NCBI RefSeq assembly: GCF_029910235.1
Contig: NZ_CP112874.1
Location: 1,488,001 to 1,552,000, forward strand
DNA length: 64,000 bases
Reading direction: 5' to 3'
Origin: Pseudanabaena galeata CCNP1313
GTDB lineage: Bacteria; Cyanobacteriota; Cyanobacteriia; Pseudanabaenales; Pseudanabaenaceae
Below are positions 9,821-17,922 of this stretch, in pieces. The notes beneath the pieces were generated by a model that saw only the letters and a program-made list of their open reading frames with translations, was not told the origin of the DNA and ran no database searches. The stretch's first letter is position 1. Each line of letters opens with the position of its first letter. The translations under genes were made by a program, and so were the position numbers.

Positions 9821-9884
9821 GATCCCCGACTTTTTTGGTAATGGATAGAGATAATTGTGGATGTTAAAGAAAAAGTCGGGGATC
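9821..9884. repeat. Inverted repeat downstream of the Rpn gene
   Basis: The 15-bp arms GATCCCCGACTTTTT (9821-9835) and its complement (9870-9884) are perfect. The position just after the Rpn-type gene fits a terminator, but the loop is long and the arm sequence is of a type often dispersed in cyanobacterial genomes. Confidence 0.6.
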
Positions 9885-9921
9885 TGTTAGGTCGAGAATT
9901 GTTGAATAGTGTTCAAAAATC

Positions 9922-10108
9922 TTGTAGGGGTAAAGCATTCCCGCAGGAATTTATAAATTTTCAGATTCCCCCGATTTGGGAATGCTTTACCCTCAATCTC
10001 ACAACGCAGGGACAATTTATCGGTGAAAGCGTGGAGGGTTTTGCATTTGCAATTTGAGTTTGTGGTGGGGAGTTTGGAGATTGTGGCGCAAATGCAAAAC
10101 CCCTACAA
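9922..10108. repeat. Composite palindromic repeat, MITE-like
   Basis: Two inner hairpins, GGGTAAAGCATTCCC (paired with 9978-9992) and GGGTTTTGCATTTGC (10036-10050 paired with 10088-10102), lie between an outer inverted pair TTGTAGGGGT/ACCCCTACAA. This nested layout suggests a small non-coding mobile element. Short reading frames across it are by-products of the repeat. No gene is seen from 9786 to 10251. Confidence 0.55.
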
Positions 10109-10251
10109 TTTTTGTTTTTTCTTGTCAATATTGCTTCTTCATTCCATTTCAAAAAAATTTGATCGCCTGACGGCGAATAGGGGGATAAAGAAGGGCTAAG
10201 AAAGAGAAGAAGTGCAAAGGGCTGAGGGCAAAAGAACAGAGAAGGGAGTCC

Positions 10252-10884
10252 TCACCGCAAAACGCACACAACCCGAAAACCGATGTTGCTGCTCTGAGAA
10301 CGCGCAAAGTCGAGGTTGCGACACGCAGACCGACAACCCTGAGCATAGGCGAACCACGAACCACCGCGAAGCAGGCGAGAACGATTATCATTCTCTTTTA
10401 CGATAGCTTTACCAGTTTTCCGAATCAGGTCGCTTTCACCACCATATTTTTCATAACTGTCCTGACACCATTCCCATACATTGCCGTGCATGTCATATAA
10501 ACCCCAAGGATTCGGCTTCTTTTGTCCGACAGGATGAGTCTTTGCACCCGAATTATCCTCATACCAAGCATATTCACCTAACAATGAACCATTATCACCA
10601 AAGGAATAGGCTGTAGCCGTTCCTGCGCGACAGGCATATTCCCATTCTGCTTCACTAGGCAATCTAAATTCTCGTCCCGTTTTCTGTGATAGATTCTTAC
10701 AAAATTCCTGCGTATCATTCCAAGATACCTGTTCCACAGGATTTAGTAAGTTGTCTTTAAAGTGAGAAGGATTATTTCCCATAATCTCTTGCCACTGAGC
10801 TTGTGTAACCGCATATTTGCCCATATAAAAAGCAGAAACATCGACATCTTTAATCTGCGGACGTTCATTATCGCGTCCTTCTTC
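10252..10884 (-). pseudogene. C-terminal FGE-sulfatase domain, severed from its caspase gene
   Basis: The frame encodes a formylglycine-generating-enzyme-like (SUMF/FGE-sulfatase) domain: AVTQAQWQEIMG, FRLPSEAEWEYACRAGT, GLYDMHGNVWEWCQD, RLLRGGSW and the closing GFRVVC. It begins abruptly (EEGRDNERPQIKD) at the IS630 boundary, and an in-frame stop lies just beyond. The missing start of the domain (VPSGKFVMGS) is at the other side of the element, at the end of the caspase frame. It is therefore the distal half of one interrupted gene. An internal ATG at 10824 could still start a 190-residue product, but that would lack the first strands of the fold. Such domains fused to conflict effectors are usually thought to bind rather than to modify. 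Confidence 0.85.
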
Positions 10885-10967
10885 TATACTTTAGACGGTC
10901 AGAACTTGAGCTTTGAGAAAATGGGATAATCGGCTAAAGAATTTAATACTGCCGCCAAAATTAATTC

Positions 10968-11486
10968 ATGATTACAATCGAATTTTCAGAAGACGAGAAG
11001 AAAAAACTACTGCACGAAAGATTTCATCATCCTCATCCAAGGGTGCAGATCAAAATGGAAGCACTGTGGTTAAAAAGTCAAGGCATGGAGCATCAAGCTA
11101 TTACCCAGTTGGTCGGGATTTCAGCAAACACCTTACGCAGTTATCTGCGTGAGTACGAAGACGGAGGCATTGAAAGACTTAAGGAGATCCGATTTCACCG
11201 TCCAAGTAGCAAGTTAATAGACCATGCACCAAGTATAGAAGCACATTTCCGTAAACACCCACCCGCAAGTATTAACGCAGCAATCGGAAACATTGAAACC
11301 CTCACGGGAATTCGTCGATCCCCCACCCAAGTCAGGCTATTTATGAAGCGCATGGGTATGAAATGTCTTAAGGTTGGTGTGTTTCCAGCCAAGGCAGATC
11401 CAGATGTACAGGAAACCTACAGACTCGAAGAGCTAGAACCTCGCATTGAAGAAGCTAAAGCAGGGAAAAGAGCCCTTTTTTTGTAG
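10968..11486 (+). CDS. IS630 transposase, N-terminal frame (OrfA)
   Basis: These 172 residues hold the DNA-binding half of the transposase: a helix-turn-helix with MEHQAITQLVGISANTLRSY (about residues 45-65) and a second winged-helix segment (TGIRRSPTQVRLFMKRMG). The frame ends at TAG immediately after a run of seven T at 11475-11481. A -1 slip on that run would continue into VDAAHF, the first Asp of the DDE core, and produce the full-length enzyme of about 342 residues together with the next frame. Confidence 0.85.
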   Translation: MITIEFSEDEKKKLLHERFHHPHPRVQIKMEALWLKSQGMEHQAITQLVGISANTLRSYLREYEDGGIERLKEIRFHRPSSKLIDHAPSIEAHFRKHPPASINAAIGNIETLTGIRRSPTQVRLFMKRMGMKCLKVGVFPAKADPDVQETYRLEELEPRIEEAKAGKRALFL

Positions 11487-11503
11487 ATGCAGCTCATTTC
11501 GTT

Positions 11504-12010
11504 ATGGGGGCTTTTCTAGGATTTGTATGGTGTTTTGAGCGGTTGTTTGTGCGAGCACCCTGTGGACGCAAACGTTTTAATGTCCTAGCCGCATTAAATG
11601 CTATCACCCATGAAGTCATTACCGTCACCAATGACTCCTATATCAATGCTTTGAGTGTCTGTGAACTGCTCGAAAAATTGGCTACCCTCGGTTTATCCAT
11701 CCCCATCACCCTCGTTTTAGACAATGCTCGATATCAAAAGTGTCAACTTGTCCAAGATTTAGCACATTCTCTCGGAATTGAGTTGCTCTTCCTGCCCAGT
11801 TATTCCCCTAACCTCAATCTCATTGAGCGATTCTGGAAATTTGTCAAACAAAAATGTTTGTACTCAAAATACTATGAGGATTTTACGTTGTTTCAGGATG
11901 CTATTTCTTCATGTATTGAGAACGCTCATATTAACCATAAAAAAGAACTGCTATCGCTACTCACTCTCCGTTTCCAAAATCTCAAAAAAGCTCAGATTAT
12001 ACCCGTTTAA
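11504..12010 (+). CDS. IS630 transposase, DDE catalytic frame (OrfB)
   Basis: This frame supplies the catalytic core of the IS630 transposase. The first Asp (VDAAHF) lies just upstream of the apparent ATG, in the region reached only by -1 frameshifting from the previous frame. The second Asp is in LVLDNARYQ, and YSPNLNLIERFWKFVK carries the final acidic residue of the IS630 DDE/D triad. The frame continues into the right terminal repeat. On its own the 168-residue product lacks the first catalytic Asp and is probably inactive; the fused product is the likely functional form. Confidence 0.85.
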   Translation: MGAFLGFVWCFERLFVRAPCGRKRFNVLAALNAITHEVITVTNDSYINALSVCELLEKLATLGLSIPITLVLDNARYQKCQLVQDLAHSLGIELLFLPSYSPNLNLIERFWKFVKQKCLYSKYYEDFTLFQDAISSCIENAHINHKKELLSLLTLRFQNLKKAQIIPV

Positions 12011-12012
12011 AG

Positions 12013-13244
12013 TATAGCAGAGAACCCATGACAAATTTGCCGCTAGGGACATAGACCATCTCTAAATTGATGCCATTCTTAAGATCGAATTTGAGAAAAG
12101 AATCTGGTTGCTTTGGTGGACTAACTATTAAAGGTTCTTCTTGGACTGCGAAAGATTTAGCAACTGACGTTAATTGAGGATTTGGGGCTACATTAACAGA
12201 CAGAAATTGATTGTGAATAGAACTAATATCTTCATCTCTCAAGCCCAAGATATCTTGCAAATCTTTAAGCTGTCCAAGTATTTTGTTAGACAGTGGCAAG
12301 CCCTGCTTAACAACTCTTTCAAGACTTTTTTGATAGCGAGCAAGATTTTTTAGTCGCTTACGATCTGGCTCTAAGACCTCATTCTCGATCGCAATAGCCA
12401 CCTCATCTGACAAACCCCACCTCTCGCGCTGAACCTCCAAAATATCCTGACCCACAAAAGATATTTCGCCATTCTCAGCATATCTCTCCACCAAACGTCG
12501 ATACTCTAACTTCGCGTCAACCCTTGCCCTAGCAAGACGAATCTTAATCCCCTGTCTAATTCCATAAATCTCAGGCTTCATCGCAGGCTTAGCCGACTGC
12601 ACATGCCGCTTAGCATACTCATGCAACTCATCCGCCGAGATCATTCCATCGCCATCAGACTCCGCCGCCCCCGACTCAATCCCCTGCACAATGTAATTTG
12701 TATAGAGCGACAGTTCCCCCTCCTTATCCTCATAGGATTTTTGAGTCGAAGTCGAAGAAGTCAACACCACACTCCCCTCCACCTCAAGCTGTGGCTTCAG
12801 ATTGATATCTGCACTCTTCGCCAGCCAACCCTCCGCAAACGCGCCACTATAGCAACAGTCCAAAATCAAAACATGCTGACGTTGATAGCCACGATCGCGC
12901 ATGATCCCCTGAATAAAACTCGCCGATACCGCCGTAGATCGAAACGTATCCTTACCCGTGCGGCGCGTTGCCAAATATAGGCGATCGCTATCATCGGTAA
13001 TCCCATGCCCCGAAAAATAAAGCAAACCCAAATCACCCTTTTGACAGCTTTGAAACAAGCGATCGATCGCTGTTTGCATTTTTTCTAAATCAGGATCGAT
13101 CAGCGTCTCGACCTCATCAAAAGCCCCAAGCTCAGGACTTTTCAACACGCGCTCCATCGCCGCCACATCCTTTGGTGCAGCCGCAAGGGGTGGCAAACCC
13201 GCCTCATACTGACTTACGCCAATCAGTAGAGCCTTCTTAGCCAT
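12013..13244 (-). pseudogene. Caspase-like (C14) effector, C-terminal FGE domain cut off by IS630
   Basis: I place the start at the ATG at 13244 (MAKKALLIGVS), which overlaps the end of the EACC1-like gene by 8 bases; a longer frame to 13280 would lie further inside that gene. The N-terminal peptidase C14 domain has both catalytic motifs, LLYFSGHG (His80) and ILDCCYSGAF (Cys131), so a cysteine protease domain may still be made. GDGMISADEL near residue 200 is EF-hand-like. A helical middle region follows. The chain then enters an FGE-type domain (MVYVPSGKFVMGS) and ends seven residues later in the IS630 end. The intact ancestor was a caspase-FGE fusion reaching to 10252. Confidence 0.88.
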
Positions 13245-13635
13245 TAGCAACATCCCCACGCAGAGCAGCTTGCAAATCAATAGCCGCCTGTTTGGCTTGA
13301 GCGATCGCCTTTTCGCCAGTGCCTTTAATCGTCACTTCGCGATCGCCAATTTTCACATGGACTTCAATCGGCTTTTCCGCAAATTTCTCACCGACAAAAC
13401 CAAAAAAGCTGATCACTTTGTCGAACTTAACCTCAGTCGTCAATGCTCCAACCAGTTTATCAATACCGCCTTTACTACCAACTTCAGAGCCAAGATCAAC
13501 AGTGCATTCTAGGCTCTCCGCATCACCCTGTTCTCGGAGTTGCTTCAATAATTTCTTGGTGAACTCTTGGCGTTCGTAGTCATCCAAATTGGGATCGTCT
13601 AGCGCAAAAGTGACTTCAACTAAGGACTCGCTCAC
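13237..13635 (-). CDS. EACC1-like effector-associated protein
   Basis: This 132-residue protein matches the pattern of the effector-associated constant component EACC1 that Aravind and colleagues described in prokaryotic conflict systems beside caspase and other effectors. Visible features are an N-terminal ExTFxLDDP strand region with the acidic segment LDDYERQEF, a central GSKGGIDKLVGAL helix, and the strand pair IEVHVKIGDREVTIKGTG before a final helix. Its stop codon overlaps the caspase start, so the two are very likely translationally coupled. EACC1 is thought to tether or control the effector; its mechanism is unknown. With the effector interrupted, this gene may be orphaned. Confidence 0.7.
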   Translation of the reverse strand: MSESLVEVTFALDDPNLDDYERQEFTKKLLKQLREQGDAESLECTVDLGSEVGSKGGIDKLVGALTTEVKFDKVISFFGFVGEKFAEKPIEVHVKIGDREVTIKGTGEKAIAQAKQAAIDLQAALRGDVANG

Positions 13636-13705
13636 CGCAAAAGCTCCAAGAATAAATACTAAAAATAACTATAAACCGAAATCTTATTCTAAAAGGTAGA
13701 AATCC

Positions 13706-14068
13706 TCAAAATTTGTGGTCAAAAGTAATGTCTTCTGCGGGAATTCCTAGCTCTCGGTTTAACTTTCTAATCATTTCTAGAGTTAGAGAAAACTTACGAG
13801 ATAATACATCAACCGATCTAGCGCGATCGCCAAGACAAGCATCTAAATCATGTTGTGTCCAACCACGAGTATCCATATAGTATTGAATTGCCTCAATCGG
13901 ATCAGGAATTTCTATAGGAAAATGTAATCTTTCATAGGCTTCAGCTAAGGTACTGAAAATATCTAAGCGATCGCATTCAGGGGTATCAGGAGCAGCATCA
14001 AATGAAGATTCAAACTCTTGTAAAACTTGTTGATAGTCTGCTTCATTCCTAATAGGACGTAATTGCAT
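13706..14068 (-). CDS. higA: HigA-type antitoxin (helix-turn-helix)
   Basis: This 120-residue protein has the layout of the HigA group of type II antitoxins found in cyanobacteria: the N-terminus MQLRPIRNEADYQQVLQE, the segment IPDPIEAIQYYMDTRGW, and a C-terminal XRE-like helix-turn-helix (TQHDLDACLGD ... VDVLSRKFSLTLEMIRKLNRELGIP). It would bind its own promoter and neutralise HigB. The partner gene directly upstream is truncated, so this antitoxin seems to remain without its own toxin. It may neutralise a HigB encoded elsewhere. Confidence 0.85.
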   Translation of the reverse strand: MQLRPIRNEADYQQVLQEFESSFDAAPDTPECDRLDIFSTLAEAYERLHFPIEIPDPIEAIQYYMDTRGWTQHDLDACLGDRARSVDVLSRKFSLTLEMIRKLNRELGIPAEDITFDHKF

Positions 14069-14089
14069 ATATTTACCTCTATGAGAATA

Positions 14090-14226
14090 CTAAGATTAGC
14101 TTTTATGGCGGCTGGGCTTTGCCAATTAGCATGAGATGCTTCGTAATACCAAGTTTTTAAAGCTTCTTCAACATCAGGGTGAGATCCCCAAAAATCTCGC
14201 AAAGTGCTACGGGATAAAATACGCAT
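14090..14226 (-). pseudogene. higB: Truncated HigB-type mRNA interferase
   Basis: The first 43 or so residues read as a normal HigB toxin of the cyanobacterial type (MRILSRSTLRDFWGSHPD, then LKTWYYEASHANWQSPA). Full-length relatives run to about 95-100 residues, with a core of strands and catalytic residues ending in FIGTHxxYDKID. Here similarity stops at IKA and the frame runs on into antitoxin DNA in a wrong frame. The simplest explanation is an internal deletion of about 50 codons between the toxin start and the antitoxin start. The product should have no RNase activity. Confidence 0.8.
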
Positions 14227-14305
14227 CGAATTTGTGTTTATCTTAGTGTTTTACTTGTGGATGCACCTGCATTTGTTCCTAAATATTATCTTAAATTTTC
14301 TAGAT

Positions 14306-16309
14306 TTATGCTTTACCCAGTAGGCGATCGCGTAAAGACTTAATCTTGTCGCGAAAAGCAGCGGCTTGCTCAAATTCTTGTTTCTTTGCCGCATCTTTCA
14401 TTTGCACTTCCAATTGCTCAATGATTGAAGGAATGTCATCTAGTGAAATTTCCTTGGCATTATTTACCACATACTCAAGCTGACGCTCATTGAGGCGACG
14501 CGACACAGATAGAAAGTCGAGAATTGCGTTACCTTCAATGGATTTCACAATCGATGTTGGGGTAATCTGATTGTCTTCATTATGTTTAATCTGAATACGG
14601 CGACGACGCTCCGTTTCCGAAATTGCTTTCTCCATACTGTTAGTCATGCGATCGGCATACATAATCACCTGTCCGCCAATATTTCGCGCCGCCCGTCCGA
14701 TAGTCTGAATCAGCGATCGCTCGGCTCTTAAAAATCCTTCTTTATCTGCATCCAAAATTGCTACTAGTGAAACTTCGGGTAAATCTAAACCTTCACGCAG
14801 TAGGTTTACTCCAATCAACACATCAAAAGTTCCTCTGCGTAAATCTTGGAGAATTTCAATCCGTTCAATTGATTTAATATCTGAATGGAGATAACGCACG
14901 GCAAGATTTCGCTCTTGGAAATATGTGGTCAAGTCCTCAGCCATTTTCTTAGTTAGAGTGGTAATTAACACCCGCTCCTTCCGCTTGACCCTTTCTTGGA
15001 TCTCATGATAGAGATCATCGACTTGCCCTTCCGTTGGACGCACAAATATCTCTGGATCGACAACGCCTGTCGGTCTGATGATCTGTTCGACAACTTGCTC
15101 AGAAACTTCCATTTCCCAATCCCCAGGGGTTGCTGACACAAAAATACATTGTTTGACCATGCCCCAAAATTCATCAGCCTTTAATGGACGATTATCCGCC
15201 GCACTCGGTAGGCGAAAACCATGATCGATCAGCGTCATCTTCCTAGCCCGATCGCCGTTATACATGCCCCTGATTTGCGGAATGGAAACATGAGACTCAT
15301 CAACAACCAGCAACCAATCATCCTTGGGGAAATAATCCACCAAACAGGCGGGAGACTCTCCAGCTTGACGACCTGCTAAATGCCGCGAATAGTTTTCGAC
15401 TCCATTACAAAAGCCGACTTCTTGCAACAGTTCCAAATCATATTTGGTGCGTTGCTCTAAACGTTGAGCTTCAAGTAATTTTCCTGCATTGGTTAACTCT
15501 TCAAGTCGCGCTTCTAGTTCTTCTTTGATCTCTGCACAGGCAATTTCTAAGCGATCGGCTGGGGTGACAAAGTGACGTGCAGGATAGATATTCAGTGCTT
15601 CCAAACTTTGCAAAATCTCACCCGTCACAGGATCAACATAGCGAATTGCTTCGATTTCATCACCAAAAAATTCTACGCGAATGGTGCGATCTTCATAGGC
15701 GGGACCAATTTCTAGAATGTCCCCTTTTACCCGAAACTTACCACGACCTAGCTCAATATCATTACGTTCGTACTGTACATTGGTCAATGCTTTTAGCAAT
15801 TCTCTCTGGTCATATTCCACACCCACCCCTAACGGAATCGAAGCCTTAAGATATTCTTCGGGAATCCCCAAACCGTAGATACAGCTTACAGATGCGACCA
15901 CAATCACATCCTTGCGCTCGAAAAGCGATCGCGTAGCCGAGTGGCGCAACATATCGATTTCATCATTAATTGAGGCTGTCTTCTCAATATAAGTATCGGT
16001 AACAGGAATGTAGGCTTCTGGTTGGTAGTAATCGTAATAACTGATGAAGTATTCGACTGCATTATTGGGAAAGAATTCGCGCAATTCATTACATAGCTGT
16101 GCCGCCAAGGTCTTGTTATGGGCTAACACCAAAGTGGGCTTTTGATATTTGGCGATCGCATTGGCTACGGTCATGGTTTTGCCTGTCCCCGTTGCCCCCA
16201 ACAATGTCTGATAACGGAGTCCTTTTTGTAATCCATCAAATAACTGGGCGATCGCTTTGGGTTGGTCGGCAGTGGGAGACCAAGGGGTACGAATATCAAA
16301 CAGAGCCAT
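14306..16309 (-). CDS. uvrB: Excinuclease ABC subunit B
   Basis: UvrB is the helicase-like damage-verification subunit of nucleotide excision repair and works with UvrA and UvrC in the cytoplasm. Motifs present: Walker [11 protein letters not shown] near the N-terminus, the beta-hairpin region [21 protein letters not shown] for motif II, the helicase motifs FVSATPG and [27 protein letters not shown]-like with QTIGRAARN, and a C-terminal UVR motif ([17 protein letters not shown]). I choose the ATG at 16309 ([13 protein letters not shown]) because known UvrB proteins begin here; an upstream ATG at 16339 would add ten unconserved residues. The length is about 667 residues, normal. Confidence 0.97.
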   Translation of the reverse strand: MALFDIRTPWSPTADQPKAIAQLFDGLQKGLRYQTLLGATGTGKTMTVANAIAKYQKPTLVLAHNKTLAAQLCNELREFFPNNAVEYFISYYDYYQPEAYIPVTDTYIEKTASINDEIDMLRHSATRSLFERKDVIVVASVSCIYGLGIPEEYLKASIPLGVGVEYDQRELLKALTNVQYERNDIELGRGKFRVKGDILEIGPAYEDRTIRVEFFGDEIEAIRYVDPVTGEILQSLEALNIYPARHFVTPADRLEIACAEIKEELEARLEELTNAGKLLEAQRLEQRTKYDLELLQEVGFCNGVENYSRHLAGRQAGESPACLVDYFPKDDWLLVVDESHVSIPQIRGMYNGDRARKMTLIDHGFRLPSAADNRPLKADEFWGMVKQCIFVSATPGDWEMEVSEQVVEQIIRPTGVVDPEIFVRPTEGQVDDLYHEIQERVKRKERVLITTLTKKMAEDLTTYFQERNLAVRYLHSDIKSIERIEILQDLRRGTFDVLIGVNLLREGLDLPEVSLVAILDADKEGFLRAERSLIQTIGRAARNIGGQVIMYADRMTNSMEKAISETERRRRIQIKHNEDNQITPTSIVKSIEGNAILDFLSVSRRLNERQLEYVVNNAKEISLDDIPSIIEQLEVQMKDAAKKQEFEQAAAFRDKIKSLRDRLLGKA

Positions 16310-16399
16310 GAGCTTAGCAAGTATTGAGGAAAGGATCAAAATAGATCTCTATCATAATCAATGGTCAATCATTTAAAGTGCTTTGCGCTTAAACCCAAA

Positions 16400-16452
16400 C
16401 CAAGAAAACCTTTAAAAGTGTTGCTTTGCAACACTTTTAAAGGTTTTCTTGG
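16400..16452. repeat. Long perfect hairpin repeat
   Basis: Arms of 25 bp (CCAAGAAAACCTTTAAAAGTGTTGC and its complement) enclose a three-base loop, preceded by AAACCC. The outline resembles the hairpin into which the IS30-type element at 4 kb is inserted (CCAATAAAAACATTAAAAGCGTTGC). It lies between divergently transcribed uvrB and the vWA gene. Confidence 0.75.
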
Positions 16453-16529
16453 GATTTGTTGCTCTGTGTAAGGTGAGTAATATTCAGATATAATCTAAAC
16501 TAGTTCACATTCTTGCTAAGGAGTTGTAT

Positions 16530-17132
16530 ATGCTAGACAAGCGCGACTATACCCTGATCATCGATAAAAGTGGAAGCATGTCAAATACTGACAGAGGCAC
16601 TAACAAAAGTCGATGGGAAATTGTCAAGGAATCGACGCTTGCCCTTGCGCGTAAATGCGATCAGTTAGATCCAGATGGGATTACGGTATATTTATTTTCA
16701 GGAAAGTTTAAGCGGTTCGATAATGTTTCAGCAGCGAAGGTTGAGCAAATTTTCCAAGAAAATGATCCGATGGGTGGGACTAATCTCACTGCTGTTCTCC
16801 AAGATGCGATTAATCAATTCTTTCAGCGCAAAAAGGCTGGTCAAGCGAAAACTGGGGAAACAATTTTAGTGATTACCGATGGCGAACCAGACGATCGCCG
16901 TTCTGTGTTTGAAGTCATCATCGAAGCCACAAAGAAGATGAATTCTGATGCAGAGTTAGCCATCTCGTTTATCCAAGTTGGTTCCGATGCTAGTGCTACT
17001 GATTTTCTGAAGGCGCTAGATGACAAATTGCAGAGTATCGGTGCAAATTTTGACATTGTGGACACGATTACACTTAGTGATATGGAAGATATGACCTTGG
17101 CAGAAGTGTTATTGAGCGCGATTAATGATTGA
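16530..17132 (+). CDS. von Willebrand factor A domain protein
   Basis: This 200-residue protein is essentially one vWA domain of the TerY-like type. The metal-ion-dependent adhesion site is complete: DKSGSMS (about 12-18), the Thr in GGTNLTAVL (about 93) and the Asp in TDGEPDD (about 122). I use the ATG at 16530, preceded by AAGGAG at a good distance; the longer frame would start at a TTG two codons upstream. Such domains mediate protein-protein contacts in stress or metal-response complexes, but no tellurium-resistance or kinase partner is adjacent, so the role is open. The stop codon falls at the first bases of a MITE. Confidence 0.88.
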   Translation: MLDKRDYTLIIDKSGSMSNTDRGTNKSRWEIVKESTLALARKCDQLDPDGITVYLFSGKFKRFDNVSAAKVEQIFQENDPMGGTNLTAVLQDAINQFFQRKKAGQAKTGETILVITDGEPDDRRSVFEVIIEATKKMNSDAELAISFIQVGSDASATDFLKALDDKLQSIGANFDIVDTITLSDMEDMTLAEVLLSAIND

Positions 17133-17291
17133 TGTTACGTGGAACTCAGATAATGAACCTCTTGTTGCTAGCATAACAGGGCAACCACGGGGGGATTGCC
17201 CCTACCTGTAAATTTTAGATCTTGTAGGGGCTGCGCCCCCGTGCCAGCCCTAGACTTACGCCATCGCAAGAATTCCTTCCACGTAACATCA
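17130..17291. mobile_element. MITE with 15-bp terminal repeats and target duplication
   Basis: Perfect 15-bp terminal inverted repeats (TGATGTTACGTGGAA, at 17130-17144 and complementary at 17277-17291) enclose about 130 bp without coding capacity. Inside are GTAGGGGC-type palindromic segments. The flanks carry a repeated TAATGAT (17123-17129 and 17293-17299), a probable target-site duplication of seven to eight bases. Removing the element and one duplicate leaves GCG ATT AAT GAT TAG, so the vWA protein ended identically before insertion. Confidence 0.75.
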
Positions 17292-17308
17292 GTAATGATT
17301 AGGTGATT

Positions 17309-17343
17309 TTTTGAGTAGCGCGGCTTCGCCGCGCCACTCAAAA
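17309..17343. terminator. Hairpin after the vWA gene
   Basis: The stem TTTTGAGT-GCGCGGC/GCCGCGC-ACTCAAAA has a short TTC loop. It has T-rich and A-rich sides, so it could terminate transcription in either direction. Before the MITE arrived it lay about 15 bases after the vWA stop codon. Confidence 0.5.
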
Positions 17344-17395
17344 GCAGAATTAAGTACAAGCAAATTTTATAAATAAATACAAAAATACAAACCAA

Positions 17396-17851
17396 ATGGA
17401 ATCTCTTGAATCCATTCTTTCCGATCTTCAGGGTAAATATAAAGATCCAAATAAAGAGCCGAATGCTAATAAACAGGATCAGGAAGAGCCGATCGCAACT
17501 CCGTCTTTACCCAGTCAAACGAGTATCCCAGCCCCTAACTCACTGGATAGTTTGTTAAATGATTTGCGTAATAATTCACAAAGTCATTCGCAAACCTATA
17601 CGCCTGATTACACATTTCCGCAGGTAACGCCTGAAGCGTTACCAAGCCAGCCTTCACCTGCGATCGATCGCGATTTACAGCAAATTAGCGATCGCCAAAA
17701 AGCTGAAGAGCAAGAGGCGATCGTCAAAACTGCAACTGAATGGGTAAAAAAGCTCGATCCATTGGGTGGTGAAGGCTTATGGTTTGAGGAATTTGCTAAA
17801 AATTATCCTTCGCGTCTAGAGGCCGCGATCGCCCTACTACAATCCAAATAA
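17396..17851 (+). CDS. Slr1339-like salt-stress family protein
   Basis: This 151-residue acidic protein has a layout I associate with the cyanobacterial Slr1339 family (annotated as salt-stress proteins). It has a short N-terminal helix MESLESILSDLQGKY and a long low-complexity Pro/Ser/Gln linker. A second copy of the helix motif (SLDSLLNDLRNN, about 49-60) follows. The conserved C-terminus runs from DLQQISDRQKAEEQEA to WVKKLDPLGGEGLWFEEFAKNY. There is no signal peptide or membrane segment. The molecular function is not known. The gene lies just upstream of gloB in the same direction and may be cotranscribed. The assignment rests on recalled family features. Confidence 0.6.
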   Translation: MESLESILSDLQGKYKDPNKEPNANKQDQEEPIATPSLPSQTSIPAPNSLDSLLNDLRNNSQSHSQTYTPDYTFPQVTPEALPSQPSPAIDRDLQQISDRQKAEEQEAIVKTATEWVKKLDPLGGEGLWFEEFAKNYPSRLEAAIALLQSK

Positions 17852-17922
17852 TTATAAAGAACCAGTTTTATGTCTTGCGGCAAATCCACTCTACATAAAA
17901 CTAAATCGCAGGAACCTAATTT

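Larger units (their letters stand above)
10889..12012 (+). mobile_element. IS630-family element inserted in the caspase-FGE gene
   Basis: Imperfect terminal inverted repeats of about 26 bp start CTTTAGACGG on the left (from 10889) and CTTTAAACGG on the right (read inwards from 12012). TA dinucleotides flank both sides (10887-10888 and 12013-12014), as expected for the IS630/Tc1 group. The element carries a two-frame transposase. Joining the flanks at a single TA or at TATA does not restore the caspase-FGE frame, so at least one further small indel has occurred or the host gene was already damaged. Confidence 0.88.

Noticed and set aside
9857-10057. 66-codon ORF downstream of the Rpn gene
   Set aside because: It is read through the palindromic repeat arms (9870-9884, 9928-9992), so its sequence is explained by the repeat.
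10913-11152. 79-codon ORF at the IS630 left end
   Set aside because: It overlaps OrfA in another frame and is rich in Ser/Lys without motif; it is a shadow of the transposase.
13245-13280. Longer caspase start (MICKLLCVGMLL)
   Set aside because: It would extend further into the EACC1-like gene; MAKKALLIGVS is the usual opening and overlaps the upstream stop by 8 bases.
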